A DNA stretch of 60,852 nucleotides, taken from assembly GCA_042090785.1 (NCBI GenBank), contig JBELIP010000013.1:1-60852 (forward strand). The letters run 5' to 3'. Shown here piece by piece: positions 8,839-17,444 of this stretch. The position numbers and the translations under genes are program-made. Position 1 is the first letter of the stretch, and every line of letters starts with the position of its first letter. Under the pieces are notes generated by a model. That model made no database searches and had not been told where the DNA came from. It saw only the letters and a program-made list of their open reading frames with translations. The stretch comes from UBA7434 sp042090785 (GTDB taxonomy: Bacteria > Pseudomonadota > Gammaproteobacteria > Pseudomonadales > UBA7434).

Positions 8839-9550
8839 GGTATAAATAATCTCAAATGAGGGAAGAGGTTGGGACGCGTATCATAGAGCTGAGGCGCTAA
8901 CGACTTGGGCTCTCTTAATGGTAATGGCAGAAAACAGCGATAAGCTTTAAACCATTCGTTAAGCTATGAATGATCTTATTTGGTGACCTGCGCAAACGCG
9001 CGCAGTTTAATGAATGCGCTTTGGCAATACAATCGCTGAGGAGCGCTTATCGTGTGAATAGCTCACGAAATGAAGCGAAAACAGCTCAGAAGCAATAGCG
9101 CCTATTGTTGCTATTGCCAATAGCGATAATATTAGCTGATATTTGTCGTTTTCCTTTGAGTATGTAATGATTTTTTGGGAGTGCTTTGACAGTGCTTGGG
9201 AGTGCTTTAATAGCACCTTGAAAATCGAAATGCGGGCGAATTGAAATACTACGATTGGCTAGCCTGGTTAATTATCAGGCTATTTAACTAGAGTTAATGG
9301 TTAGAAGCTAACTGCTCAATAATTACATAACTTGTTAATAGTTATATGTTTTTTTCTTTTTTTTTGACAGGGTAGTAGAGGTTTTTTTACTAACGAATAA
9401 ATTTAGTCTTGACTGCTTAGCTTTGTCTGTGTACGATTCTCAATCAAGTCCTAAAAGAGCTCTTTTGGGCTAACTGTAAAGATGTTAAGGCAACTTGCCT
9501 AACGCTCAGTTAAAGTCAGCCCCCCCTTATCTGACTGAAGTTTATTTTAT
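8839..9550. other. long intergenic region upstream of the SulP and VPLPA-CTERM genes
   Basis: No gene can be supported. A 69-codon minus-strand frame (9007-9216) encodes one possible membrane helix but lacks a clear ribosome-binding site and a recognisable family; a short repeat of GGGAGTGCTTT lies at its start. The right half is AT-rich and leads into the candidate promoter of the secreted-protein pair. Confidence 0.55.
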
Positions 9551-9552
9551 CC

Positions 9553-9568
9553 TGGAAGTACCATTGCT
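9553..9568 (+). promoter_or_regulatory. candidate sigma-54 (-24/-12) promoter
   Basis: TGGAAGTACCATTGCT places TGG and TTGC so that GG and GC are 10 bases apart, the spacing required by RpoN. The -24 box is imperfect (TGGAAG instead of TGGCAC). It lies about 26 bases upstream of the ATG of the first VPLPA-CTERM-like gene. Sigma-54 control by PrsK/PrsR is known for many PEP-CTERM genes, which makes the match more credible, but no activator site was identified. Confidence 0.45.
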
Positions 9569-9593
9569 ACCGTTAATCCGGTTGTAGGCCAGA

Positions 9594-10262
9594 ATGAAAA
9601 AGCTTTGTTTATCTCTAGGGGATCTTTCCACTCGTATTCTTTTCACCCTGTGTTTTCTCATGTCATTTGCGGCGGCTTCGTCGTGGGCGAGTGTTGTGAG
9701 CCTTGACAGCGGCGAAATTCAAAGTATGGAGGCCGTTGATCAAGGCGCTCCTGCATTTTCTTTTCAGACTAACCACACCGATGAGGGTGCTGTTTTCTTA
9801 ACGTTCTGGTTGTTTTCAGAAAACGGTTTTAGCCTTGGCTCTATTGCGACGCCCGTATCTTGGAGCGCCAACTGGAGCGAACATAATAGTTTTCAACAAC
9901 GCATTATCAATCGTGACGAAAGTGCTTGGACTTTCTCAATGAGTATTGATGATGGGTCAAGCACCTTTACTTCTAATGCTTTAACGCTAGCCGGCGTATC
10001 CGGTGATGAGGTTACTCCTGGTGTGACTGAGGGTATTCTCTCTTTTGATTTTTCTTCGGTCGAGTTTGATTCGGTCAACCTCTCTAGCATTGCATCCGTT
10101 AGTCTCAATATTTCAGGCATCTTACCTGTCGATAATTACGATCGTGTTGCTGAGTATGAAATTGCCTTTGAAGTTGGTGATGTAAATCCTGTGCCGGTTC
10201 CTTCGTCTGTAATTTTGTTTAGTTCAGCGCTGATGTTGCTCGTGTTAAGAAAAAATAATTAA
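9594..10262 (+). CDS. secreted protein with PEP-CTERM/VPLPA-like sorting tail
   Basis: This 222-aa protein has an N-terminal signal peptide (hydrophobic 14-32, ending ASSWAS) and a C-terminal tail of VPVPSS, a hydrophobic helix and a short basic end, the tripartite layout of PEP-CTERM-type sorting signals. Such tails are cut by exosortase-type transpeptidases, but no exosortase is in the window. The middle is Ser/Asp-rich beta-type sequence. It is paralogous to the next gene: shared elements are an N-terminal VSLD, the FLTFW segment, the SE(H/Y)(N/D)(S/T)F segment and VAEYEI before the tail. The pair is probably one transcription unit. The function is unknown, likely at the cell surface or in matrix. 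Confidence 0.75.
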   Translation: MKKLCLSLGDLSTRILFTLCFLMSFAAASSWASVVSLDSGEIQSMEAVDQGAPAFSFQTNHTDEGAVFLTFWLFSENGFSLGSIATPVSWSANWSEHNSFQQRIINRDESAWTFSMSIDDGSSTFTSNALTLAGVSGDEVTPGVTEGILSFDFSSVEFDSVNLSSIASVSLNISGILPVDNYDRVAEYEIAFEVGDVNPVPVPSSVILFSSALMLLVLRKNN

Positions 10263-10313
10263 AATATTTAGCGAATTTTGTTAATAAGTTTTAGCAGTAA
10301 ATAAGGTATTAAA

Positions 10314-10967
10314 ATGAAAAATAAAAAAATAAAAAATACTATGATTAAACTATTCGGCCGCTCTGTTGTGCAGTGCATAGCATTGTTAGCCACTTTATCA
10401 TTAGCACCGTTTAGCTCGGCAGCCATGGTGTCACTTGATCTCGATGATATTCTTGGCTTTAGTCAAATTAATTATTCAGGCAGTGTAGAGCCCGATACTC
10501 GCCTAACGGGCGACGATGAAGATGGTGTAACGTTTCTTACTTTTTGGGTGTTCGGAAACGGTCAAGCTTCGGCAGATATAGGCAGTGAGGGTTTAACGTT
10601 AGATTGGAGCGAATACGATACGTTTTCACAGTCCATTTTAAATCACGATGAAAATCCGTGGGATTTTTCTTTGTCGGCATCCGATGGGGCGACGACGGTG
10701 ACATCAAATCCTATTGAAATAGGTTCAGATCAAGAGCAGATATTGTCAGTCGATTTGTCGTCGCTAGCACAACTCAATAACATCGAAGAAGTTTACGTTA
10801 CTATTTCTGCCGAGTTGCCATTACCGGGTGATGACGGTGTTGCGGAATATGAAATAAGCTTTCAAGTGAGCGAAGTGCCATTACCAGCATCAGCATGGTT
10901 TTTTAGTTTATCTATTGCTACGTTAGTTGTTGTTAGAAGAGGTAGAGAGTCTTTCAATAGAAAATAG
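10314..10967 (+). CDS. secreted protein with VPLPA-CTERM sorting tail
   Basis: This 217-aa paralogue of the preceding gene has a signal peptide (about 1-36, ending FSSAA) and a clearer sorting tail, VPLPASAWFF, followed by a hydrophobic stretch and a basic RRGRESFNRK end. The VPLPA(A/S)AW motif is known from exosortase-processed proteins of proteobacteria. An AAGG ribosome-binding-like sequence precedes the ATG, and only 51 bases separate it from the upstream gene. The middle domain matches no family I know. Two copies of a structured repeat follow immediately. Confidence 0.78.
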   Translation: MKNKKIKNTMIKLFGRSVVQCIALLATLSLAPFSSAAMVSLDLDDILGFSQINYSGSVEPDTRLTGDDEDGVTFLTFWVFGNGQASADIGSEGLTLDWSEYDTFSQSILNHDENPWDFSLSASDGATTVTSNPIEIGSDQEQILSVDLSSLAQLNNIEEVYVTISAELPLPGDDGVAEYEISFQVSEVPLPASAWFFSLSIATLVVVRRGRESFNRK

Positions 10968-10978
10968 TCAGTTTCAAC

Positions 10979-11040
10979 CTGGATTGAATGTGACTTTAGA
11001 AAAAGTACCCCTTGCTTACTGAGGTCACATTCAATGCCAG
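10979..11040. repeat. structured inverted repeat, copy 1
   Basis: The left arm (10979-10994, CTGGATTGAATGTGAC) pairs with the right arm (11024-11040, GTCACATTCAATGCCAG), leaving one bulged base, around a 29-base loop that contains AAAAAGTACCCCTTGCTTA. A second copy with the same loop core begins 110 bases downstream. It has the stem length of a terminator but no T run; it could be an intergenic mobile repeat or an RNA element. Confidence 0.8.
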
Positions 11041-11088
11041 TTTCTGATTACAAAGCAGTATTATTTGTTATGAGTTTTTAGTTTTACG

Positions 11089-11160
11089 CTGGATTGAGTG
11101 TGGCTTTATAAAAAGTACCCCTTGCTTAGTAAGGCTGCACTCAATACCAGTTTATTTTTT
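11089..11160. repeat. structured inverted repeat, copy 2 (with T run)
   Basis: The second copy has arms 11089-11104 and 11134-11150. Relative to copy 1, two A:T pairs are now G:C pairs through changes on both sides, and two other pairs became G:T wobbles, while the loop core AAAAAGTACCCCTTGCTTA is unchanged. A TTTATTTTTTT stretch follows the right arm, so this copy could end transcription of the VPLPA-CTERM pair. Confidence 0.8.
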
Positions 11161-11491
11161 TAATCATTTCATTCTAATTTTTTAATCCCTTCTTTTTTTA
11201 TATCACCACTCGCTATAGGTTGATAGATATCCGATTTGATTGTTATTTTTACTAAAATCTAACGATATTTCTTAGTTTGTTTTGCAAAATATTGGCGACT
11301 CTTTTTGTTAGGCGATTAAGGTGCGTAGCCCGCCAATTATAAAATTAGCTTAATTAAGTTTGAGGTTTTTATAGCTACCATCCCCTGATTATTTTCATTA
11401 CTATAACGGCACTAAAATAGGACGTCGTTGATTTTATTAACGGCGTTTTTTCTGGAGAATATATTTTAATAATAAACTTTGAGAGCATCTT
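11161..11491. other. AT-rich leader of the porin gene, no gene seen
   Basis: About 330 AT-rich bases contain only short frames. A GGAG at about 11452-11455 is too far from the porin ATG to serve it, and the sequence just before that ATG (GAGAGCATCTT) gives GAGAG as the likely ribosome-binding site. Confidence 0.5.
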
Positions 11492-12934
11492 ATGAAAATT
11501 ACACTATCAAAAATGATATGCGTGCTTTCATTAACTGCTGGATATGGACATGCAGCAATTGATGAAGCACCTAGTAACGCTGAATTGTATGAAATGCTAA
11601 AAGCAACACAGCAGCAACTTTCTGAAGCTAAAGAAAGCGTTGTCGGCACTAACGCCGAATATAGCTTTAAAGTTTTAGACCATGCTGAAAGTACTAATAC
11701 AAAACAACTTTATCAATTGGAATCGTTAAGGGACGGCACGCTACCAAGCAAGATCACTTTAGGCGGGCAGGTAACGGCCTTAGCTAACTATCAAAGAGCT
11801 AACGAAGATACTAAGTTTGGCTGGTTGATACGTCCCCCAACCTCCGCTAACCAAATTGGTGAAACGGTTTCTTAAGCTGTTATTCATTCAAGTAACTTAA
11901 ATGTAACTGCGAAATTAGCCGACGGCTTTACTGGTTATGTTGAGTTTCTTTATAACCCTGAACAAAATTTTGCATCGGGTTCTACTATCACAGGTTTACC
12001 ACGTAATAATGTCAATGTACGTCGTGCTTATATCTTGTGGGGTGACCTTGCTAAAGCACCTGTTTATGCGTCTATTGGTAAAATGGATATTCCCTTTGGC
12101 TTAAATGACACCGTAAGCCCATTTACTAATTCGACCAATTGGCATTCATTTGCTGGCTTGGCATATGGTGGTTTAGTGGGTTATTCAAAAGATAATCTTC
12201 ATTTGCGTGCTATGGCTATTCAAGGTGGTGCACAGTTTAGAAATGCGAACGCGCCGGTTGAAGGTACTAATGTGCCTTCTCTTGTTAATAACTATGCCTT
12301 AGATGCAAATATCGATATTGCTATATCAGATGATGCGACATTAAGTGTCGGTGCTAGTTATCAGTATGGCTCTAGCTATTGTCAGGGTTATGTTGATGAC
12401 CCTTCTACACACCAGGCAGCTGGTCCGGGTGTATTTATTAATACAGTCGCTCAAGGTGTAAAACATTTTAATGCTTGCGAAGATAATAACGACTCTATTG
12501 CTGTTTATTCTACCTACAATAAAGATGGCGTAATGTTGTTGGCTGAGTATGCAGAAACGTTGAAGGTATGGCCGGGTACATTTAACCCTTATATTCCAGA
12601 GTTTGCTGCAGCAAAGAATAAAACCTTTACTGTTGGTGCGCGTCAATCTGCGGATGTTGGTTTAGCGAATGATGTTGACTTCTCCATTGAGTTTAGTCGC
12701 TTTAAAGCAGGTCCTGCTGGCTCACCATGGGAAAAGCAAGACCAGTTAGTATTAGGCGCATCTTATTATGTTGCACCTAATCTTAATTTGTTTGCTGAGG
12801 CTATTCGCGTTGAAGGCTGGGTACCACTTAACTTTTTAAGTGGTGGTAATCCTGGTAGCGTTGTGGGTACTGCATGGTCAAGTCAGACCTCTACCACTAA
12901 TGTGTTGACGTTAGGTATTCAGGCAGGCTTCTAG
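11492..12934 (+). pseudogene. LbtU-like outer-membrane porin interrupted by an in-frame stop
   Basis: A signal peptide (residues 1-21, ending GHA), a short coiled region (about 28-75) and a beta-barrel rich in alternating hydrophobic residues read as one protein of about 480 codons. A single TAA at 11873-11875 stops the frame after residue 127; the same frame then stays open to 12934 without a shift. The barrel part contains segments such as APVYASIGKMDIPFG, and the protein ends in QAGF with a terminal Phe as barrel proteins do. The layout resembles LbtU/DUF3573 siderophore porins, which is an inference. CAA to TAA (Gln to stop) is the simplest cause. A sequencing error or a recent nonsense mutation are both possible, because the rest is undamaged. 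Confidence 0.7.
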
Positions 12935-12966
12935 TCAATGTAACAGCGTTTAGAACAAACGTTGTT

Positions 12967-13010
12967 AAAAAGGCATTTCGTATCTTTGTAGATGGCGAAG
13001 TGCCTTTTTT
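12967..13010 (+). terminator. rho-independent terminator after the porin gene
   Basis: A 14-bp stem (12967-12980 with 12996-13009, one G:T wobble) built around AAAAAGGCATTTCG ends in a T run. It lies 32 bases after the porin stop codon. Confidence 0.85.
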
Positions 13011-13027
13011 CATCTTTAATTTTTTGA

Positions 13028-13163
13028 TCTGTCTGTCTGTCTGTCTGTCTGTNNNNNNNNNNNNNNNNNNNNNNNNNNNNNNNNNNNNNNNNNNNNNNNN
13101 NNNNNNNNNNNNNNNNNNNNNNNNNNNNNNNNNNNNNNNNNNNNNNNNNNNNTGTTTGTTTGT
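13028..13163. repeat. TCTG tetranucleotide repeat spanning an assembly gap
   Basis: Six TCTG units (13028-13052) run directly into a gap of 100 N (13053-13152). Sequence resumes with TGTTTGTTTGT. The repeat is intergenic, between the porin terminator and the leader of the TonB receptor gene. The true copy number is unknown because N runs of exactly 100 are placeholders. Confidence 0.9.
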
Positions 13164-13518
13164 CTAGCTAGCTGCCAATGCTAGCGATACTTTTAAAGCG
13201 CGTGCAGCATTAGTTCTTAATAACCTTTACCTATGATACTTGTTTTTGATATGCGAGAAGCGCATAAAAAACAGACAAGGAATCGCGTTCACCTGCTAAT
13301 TATGACGCAGTTACTATTTAGGCATTTGAGGTCTTGTTTTTTGCTGTGAGTGGCGTATAACAACTTTATAGTTACAACATAATATAATTAATGTAGTTAT
13401 TTCAAGATCAAGTTATCACTTATATCTATTGCAAAAAAATTATCCAGAACCTATCTAAAAAATGTACCAGTTTGATAACAGTATCACCAGATTAAAATAA
13501 TTTTAATGGAGAGAAGTT
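13164..13518. other. leader region of the TonB receptor gene
   Basis: About 350 AT-rich bases hold no open frame of note. A GGAGAG ribosome-binding site lies at about 13508-13513, just before the receptor ATG. I saw no convincing Fur box. Confidence 0.5.
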
Positions 13519-16092
13519 ATGAATACTATAAAAAAAGTTGCGCCCATTTTTTTATCCACCTTATGTTTTTCAATAACATCAACATTGTATGCGCAAGAGC
13601 GTTTAATTGAAGAGATTATTGTAACGTCCACTAAAAAAGAACAAACCTTACAAGAAATTCCTGTTGCAGTTAGTGTTACTTCTGCAGAGACTGTTGAGAA
13701 AGCAGGAATACTTGACCTGAAAGACCTGCAAAGTGTTGTGCCATCTTTACGCATTAATACATTGCAGAACTCTACTAATACTAACTTTACTATTCGCGGC
13801 TTTGGTAATGGCGCTAATAACCCTGGTATAGAGCCTTCAGTCGGCGTCTTTATTGATGGGGTCTACCGTTCGCGTTCAGCGGCGCAAATTGGCGACTTGC
13901 CTAATTTAGAGCGTGTGGAAGTATTACGCGGTCCACAAAGTACGTTGTTTGGTAAGAATGCTTCAGCAGGTGTTATTAGTGTGGTGACACGTGCACCTGA
14001 TGGTGAATCGCGCGGTAACATTTCAGCTACAGTTGGCAATTTTGATCAGCATGTTTTAAAGGCACAGCTAGAGGGTGCATTAGCTGATAATCTTGCTTTT
14101 GATTTAGCGGGTAGTCTGAATAAGCGCGATGGTTATAATGAAAATGAAGTGACGGGCACACAACTCAATAATCGTGACCGTGAGGCGTTACGTGGTCAGC
14201 TTGTCTTTACGCCTAACGACACAACGAGTGTGCGCGTGATTGCTGATTATGATTCGATTGATGAAGTGTGTTGTGGTGTTAATAATATTTTTCAGTCGCC
14301 ATTAGAGGCGTTTATTAATTCGCAAACCTTAGCAGAAGTCAATGCCAATCAACCTCTGGCCCTAAGCGTTAAACACAATAATGATTCGGCTAATGAAATT
14401 ACTAATAAGGGTTTATCGATTCAAATTGATAAAGACTATGACGGTATGGCGCTCACCTCCATTACCGCTTATCGAAGTGCCGATTCTTTTTATGCCATCG
14501 ATGCGGATTTTTCTACAGGTGATTATTTGCTTAATTCGGTTGATACGCAGATTGATACGTTTACTCAAGAATTCCGTTTAACCTCAACCGGCGATAATGC
14601 GGTTGATTGGATGATAGGGGGCTTCTATTTTGATGAGCAGATTGATTTTAACAATGACCTGGATTACGGAGATGAGTTTAGATCTTTTATTGATGCTTTA
14701 ACTATTGCGCCGGGTCCTGTTCCTGCCCCTGGGACTTACCCATTAGATTTAGTGCAAGGCGTTTCTCAGCTAGCTGGCTTAATAGGGCCTACGGATACCT
14801 TTTTCTCTGGTGACGATGGCATTAACGAAGTGGCGTCTTTAGATAATCAGGCGGTCTCTTTGTTTGCTCAGGCCGATTGGCATATTAGTGATCGTTTGAC
14901 GGCTACTGTTGGCTTTAATTATACCGATGATAAAAAAGAGGCAACTGCGAATCAGCCGAATACGGATGTGTTTAGTTCTTTGGATCTTGAGGTATTTGGT
15001 GCATTTTACGATACCGTTGCAGGCACGGCGCCAACCTTGCCTAGCTGGGACGATATAGCTGGCCTTGCGGCAGGAACACACTCAGTGATATGCCCGGCCT
15101 TTGATCCAGCCAGTGAGTCATGTAATTTCTTTCTTCCGCTTCAAGCGGCTCAGTTTTTACCGCCATTACAGGGTTTTCCCAATGCGGTTGAAGAGGGTAA
15201 AAGTGCCGATGACAAACTCACTTACGCTTTCCGTTTAGCTATGGATGTTAATGATGATGTGAGTGTTTATGCCAGTGTGTCGACCGGCTTTAAAGCCACC
15301 TCATGGAACTTGAGCCGTGATTCGCGTCCTACGGCCGAGAGTATTGTCGGCTTAGGTGCAAATACGGAAAACAACCTAACCTCAGGCACGCGATTTGCTG
15401 GGCCAGAAGAAGCCACGGCTTATGAAGTTGGCTTAAAGGCTTCCTTTGAACGCGGCTCACTCAATGTGGCTATTTTTGATCAAAGCATTAAAGGCTTTCA
15501 GTCTAATGTCTTTTTAGGCACTGGGTTTAACCTCGTTAATGCTGGCGAGCAATCGACTCAGGGGCTTGAATTTGATTTGGCTTACTATCCTATAGATGCA
15601 CTGCGTTTAACGCTAGCGGGTACTTTCTTAGATCCTAAGTATGACTCGTTTGAAAATGCGGCTGTACCAGAAGGTAGTGCTTTTGATGCGATAGTGACAT
15701 CAGAGAGTTCGGCACCTGATGATGGTATTGGTTCTCTTACCGGGCAAACGCCTGCCGGTATTCATGAGGTGAGTTTGTCGGCATCGGCAACCTATAGCTT
15801 TGTATTACCTAATGGTATGGATGGATTTGTGCGAGGCGATTATCAATATGATGATGCAGTAGCAACCAATGATAACGTGCCAGCAGAGCTTTCGATTGAG
15901 GAAGTCAAAAATCTTAATATCTCTACAGGCTTATTAATGGATGATGGTTGGAGTGTGTCGATATGGGGTCGTAATTTAACTGATCATGCGACAACGACTA
16001 CGGCATTCCCAACGGTTGCGGGTACTCAAGGTTACTTTGGTTATCGTAACCAACCTAGAACTTATGGTTTAACGGCTTCTAAAGCGTTTTAA
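13519..16092 (+). CDS. TonB-dependent outer-membrane receptor
   Basis: This is an 857-aa receptor with a signal peptide (1-25, ending STLYA), a TonB box region (EEIIVTST, about 31-38), a plug domain (about 50-160, including the IRGFG and VLRGPQSTLFGKNA segments) and a 22-strand barrel ending in an aromatic residue (KAF). It takes up a ligand across the outer membrane using energy from TonB-ExbBD. The plug resembles receptors common in sphingomonads and marine gammaproteobacteria. The ligand is not evident, and no siderophore genes adjoin; the broken porin upstream could belong to the same uptake theme. GGAGAG precedes the ATG, and a strong terminator follows. Confidence 0.93.
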   Translation: MNTIKKVAPIFLSTLCFSITSTLYAQERLIEEIIVTSTKKEQTLQEIPVAVSVTSAETVEKAGILDLKDLQSVVPSLRINTLQNSTNTNFTIRGFGNGANNPGIEPSVGVFIDGVYRSRSAAQIGDLPNLERVEVLRGPQSTLFGKNASAGVISVVTRAPDGESRGNISATVGNFDQHVLKAQLEGALADNLAFDLAGSLNKRDGYNENEVTGTQLNNRDREALRGQLVFTPNDTTSVRVIADYDSIDEVCCGVNNIFQSPLEAFINSQTLAEVNANQPLALSVKHNNDSANEITNKGLSIQIDKDYDGMALTSITAYRSADSFYAIDADFSTGDYLLNSVDTQIDTFTQEFRLTSTGDNAVDWMIGGFYFDEQIDFNNDLDYGDEFRSFIDALTIAPGPVPAPGTYPLDLVQGVSQLAGLIGPTDTFFSGDDGINEVASLDNQAVSLFAQADWHISDRLTATVGFNYTDDKKEATANQPNTDVFSSLDLEVFGAFYDTVAGTAPTLPSWDDIAGLAAGTHSVICPAFDPASESCNFFLPLQAAQFLPPLQGFPNAVEEGKSADDKLTYAFRLAMDVNDDVSVYASVSTGFKATSWNLSRDSRPTAESIVGLGANTENNLTSGTRFAGPEEATAYEVGLKASFERGSLNVAIFDQSIKGFQSNVFLGTGFNLVNAGEQSTQGLEFDLAYYPIDALRLTLAGTFLDPKYDSFENAAVPEGSAFDAIVTSESSAPDDGIGSLTGQTPAGIHEVSLSASATYSFVLPNGMDGFVRGDYQYDDAVATNDNVPAELSIEEVKNLNISTGLLMDDGWSVSIWGRNLTDHATTTTAFPTVAGTQGYFGYRNQPRTYGLTASKAF

Positions 16093-16110
16093 TTATATTG
16101 TTTCTTTAGT

Positions 16111-16144
16111 AAAAAAAACCGCAGCTTATGTTGCGGTTTTTTTT
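16111..16144 (+). terminator. bidirectional terminator between the TonB receptor gene and umuC
   Basis: The stem AAAAAAAACCGCA (16111-16123) pairs with TGCGGTTTTTTTT (16132-16144) around an 8-base loop. A and T runs on the two sides allow termination in both directions, serving the receptor gene (plus) and umuC (minus). Confidence 0.9.
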
Positions 16145-16190
16145 GTTAGAAAATAATTAATCTTTATCATGCTAAATGATAAGTGACTCA

Positions 16191-17444
16191 CTAGGTATGA
16201 ATAATTGGTAAGTCCGTCCAGCGTGTCGTATAGGCGGGGGATAAATACTGTTGTCGCATGGCCCATTTTTTTACACCGCTTGCGGCTGCAAAATGCGCGG
16301 CACCTTTGCCATAGTTATGATTAATGCTGTCTACAACATGCATTAACTGATCACGTTTTTTTGATTGACCCGCATGAAACAAATCAAACTGTAATTGTTT
16401 TTTGGGTTTAATATCAATTAAACCAATACCTGCTTTTTGAAACCGTAAACCGCCTCTATAAAGGTATTTAATGGCTTGGCTAGCGGCATCGATGACGACC
16501 GTGGTGTCATCAGTAGGATAGGGCAGTTTAACGGTTATCGCATTGCTATAGTAATTCGACTCGTACGGTGAGGTGTGTAAAAACACATGAATGCTAATGA
16601 CAAGACATTTTTGCTTGCGCAGTTTCTCTGTTGCTCGGCTGGCATAGTTGGCAATGGCTTGCAGTAGCGGTGCGAGCGCGCTAATTTTTTCGCCAAAACT
16701 GCGTGAGCAATAAATTTGTTTTTTGGCTGGCGGTTGTTCTTCAAAATCAATACAGGCGTGGCCATTCAGCTCTTCTATCGTTCGCTCAATATTAATGTTC
16801 ATATGCCGCCGCATTATTTTAGTGTTAGCGCGTGATAAGTCATAAGCGGTATGAATGTCGAGGCTGGCGAGTCGTTTAGTTAGCCTTAAGCCAATGCCCC
16901 ATACTTTGTTCACGGGCATACGTTTTTGTAGCCACTGCCATTGGCGTGGTTGCTCAAGTACGCAAACGCCTTGGCAATGGTTGTAGGTTTTTGCGGCTTT
17001 GTTGGCTAGCTTTGCTAAGGTTTTGCTGGGCGCAACACCTACACATACCGGCATGCGAATATGTTGCCACACGGTTTTTTTTATCTGCTGGCCATAGCTG
17101 CCCATCGGTTCTTGAATCCCCGTTAAGTCGAGAAACATTTCATCTATGCTGTACACCTCAACTGATGGTGAAAAAGTGCTGAGTGTGGTCATAACGCGAT
17201 TGGATATATCGCCATACAACGGATAGTTACTGCTAAAAATAGTGACCTTATGTTTGCGCAGTAAGGGTTCTATTTTAAAAAAAGCTTGTAGCTCACCAAT
17301 GCCTAGTGCTTTTGCTTCTTTAGAGCGTGCAATAACAAAGCCATCGTTATTGCTTAACACGACAACGGGTTTGTTGCGCAGTTCTGGGCGAAATATTTGT
17401 TCACAAGAGGCGTAACAAGAGTTGCAGTCAACAATACCTATCAT
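16191..17444 (-). CDS. umuC: UmuC, DNA polymerase V catalytic subunit
   Basis: This is a Y-family translesion polymerase of 417 aa. The catalytic palm carries VDCNSCYASCE at the N-terminus (Asp6), the VVVLSNNDGFVIARS finger segment and the SIDEMFLDL motif with the metal-binding Asp-Glu pair. A helix-hairpin-helix region (VWGIGLRLTKRLASL) and a little-finger domain with the UmuC-type C-terminus follow. With cleaved UmuD it copies past DNA lesions during the SOS response. Its start overlaps the umuD end by 4 bases, so the genes are translationally coupled. All main motifs are intact. Confidence 0.95.
   Translation of the reverse strand: MIGIVDCNSCYASCEQIFRPELRNKPVVVLSNNDGFVIARSKEAKALGIGELQAFFKIEPLLRKHKVTIFSSNYPLYGDISNRVMTTLSTFSPSVEVYSIDEMFLDLTGIQEPMGSYGQQIKKTVWQHIRMPVCVGVAPSKTLAKLANKAAKTYNHCQGVCVLEQPRQWQWLQKRMPVNKVWGIGLRLTKRLASLDIHTAYDLSRANTKIMRRHMNINIERTIEELNGHACIDFEEQPPAKKQIYCSRSFGEKISALAPLLQAIANYASRATEKLRKQKCLVISIHVFLHTSPYESNYYSNAITVKLPYPTDDTTVVIDAASQAIKYLYRGGLRFQKAGIGLIDIKPKKQLQFDLFHAGQSKKRDQLMHVVDSINHNYGKGAAHFAAASGVKKWAMRQQYLSPAYTTRWTDLPIIHT

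Noticed and set aside
9007..9216. 69-codon minus-strand frame with a possible membrane helix
   Set aside because: No ribosome-binding site, no recognisable family, and a repeat at its start; left as intergenic.
10995..11133. Sigma-54 promoter inside the hairpin loops (GTACCCCTTGCT resembles the candidate at 9553)
   Set aside because: No GG occurs at the required 10-base distance from GC, so it fails the RpoN spacing.
11873..11875. Selenocysteine or programmed recoding in the porin
   Set aside because: The stop is TAA, not TGA, and no recoding structure is evident.
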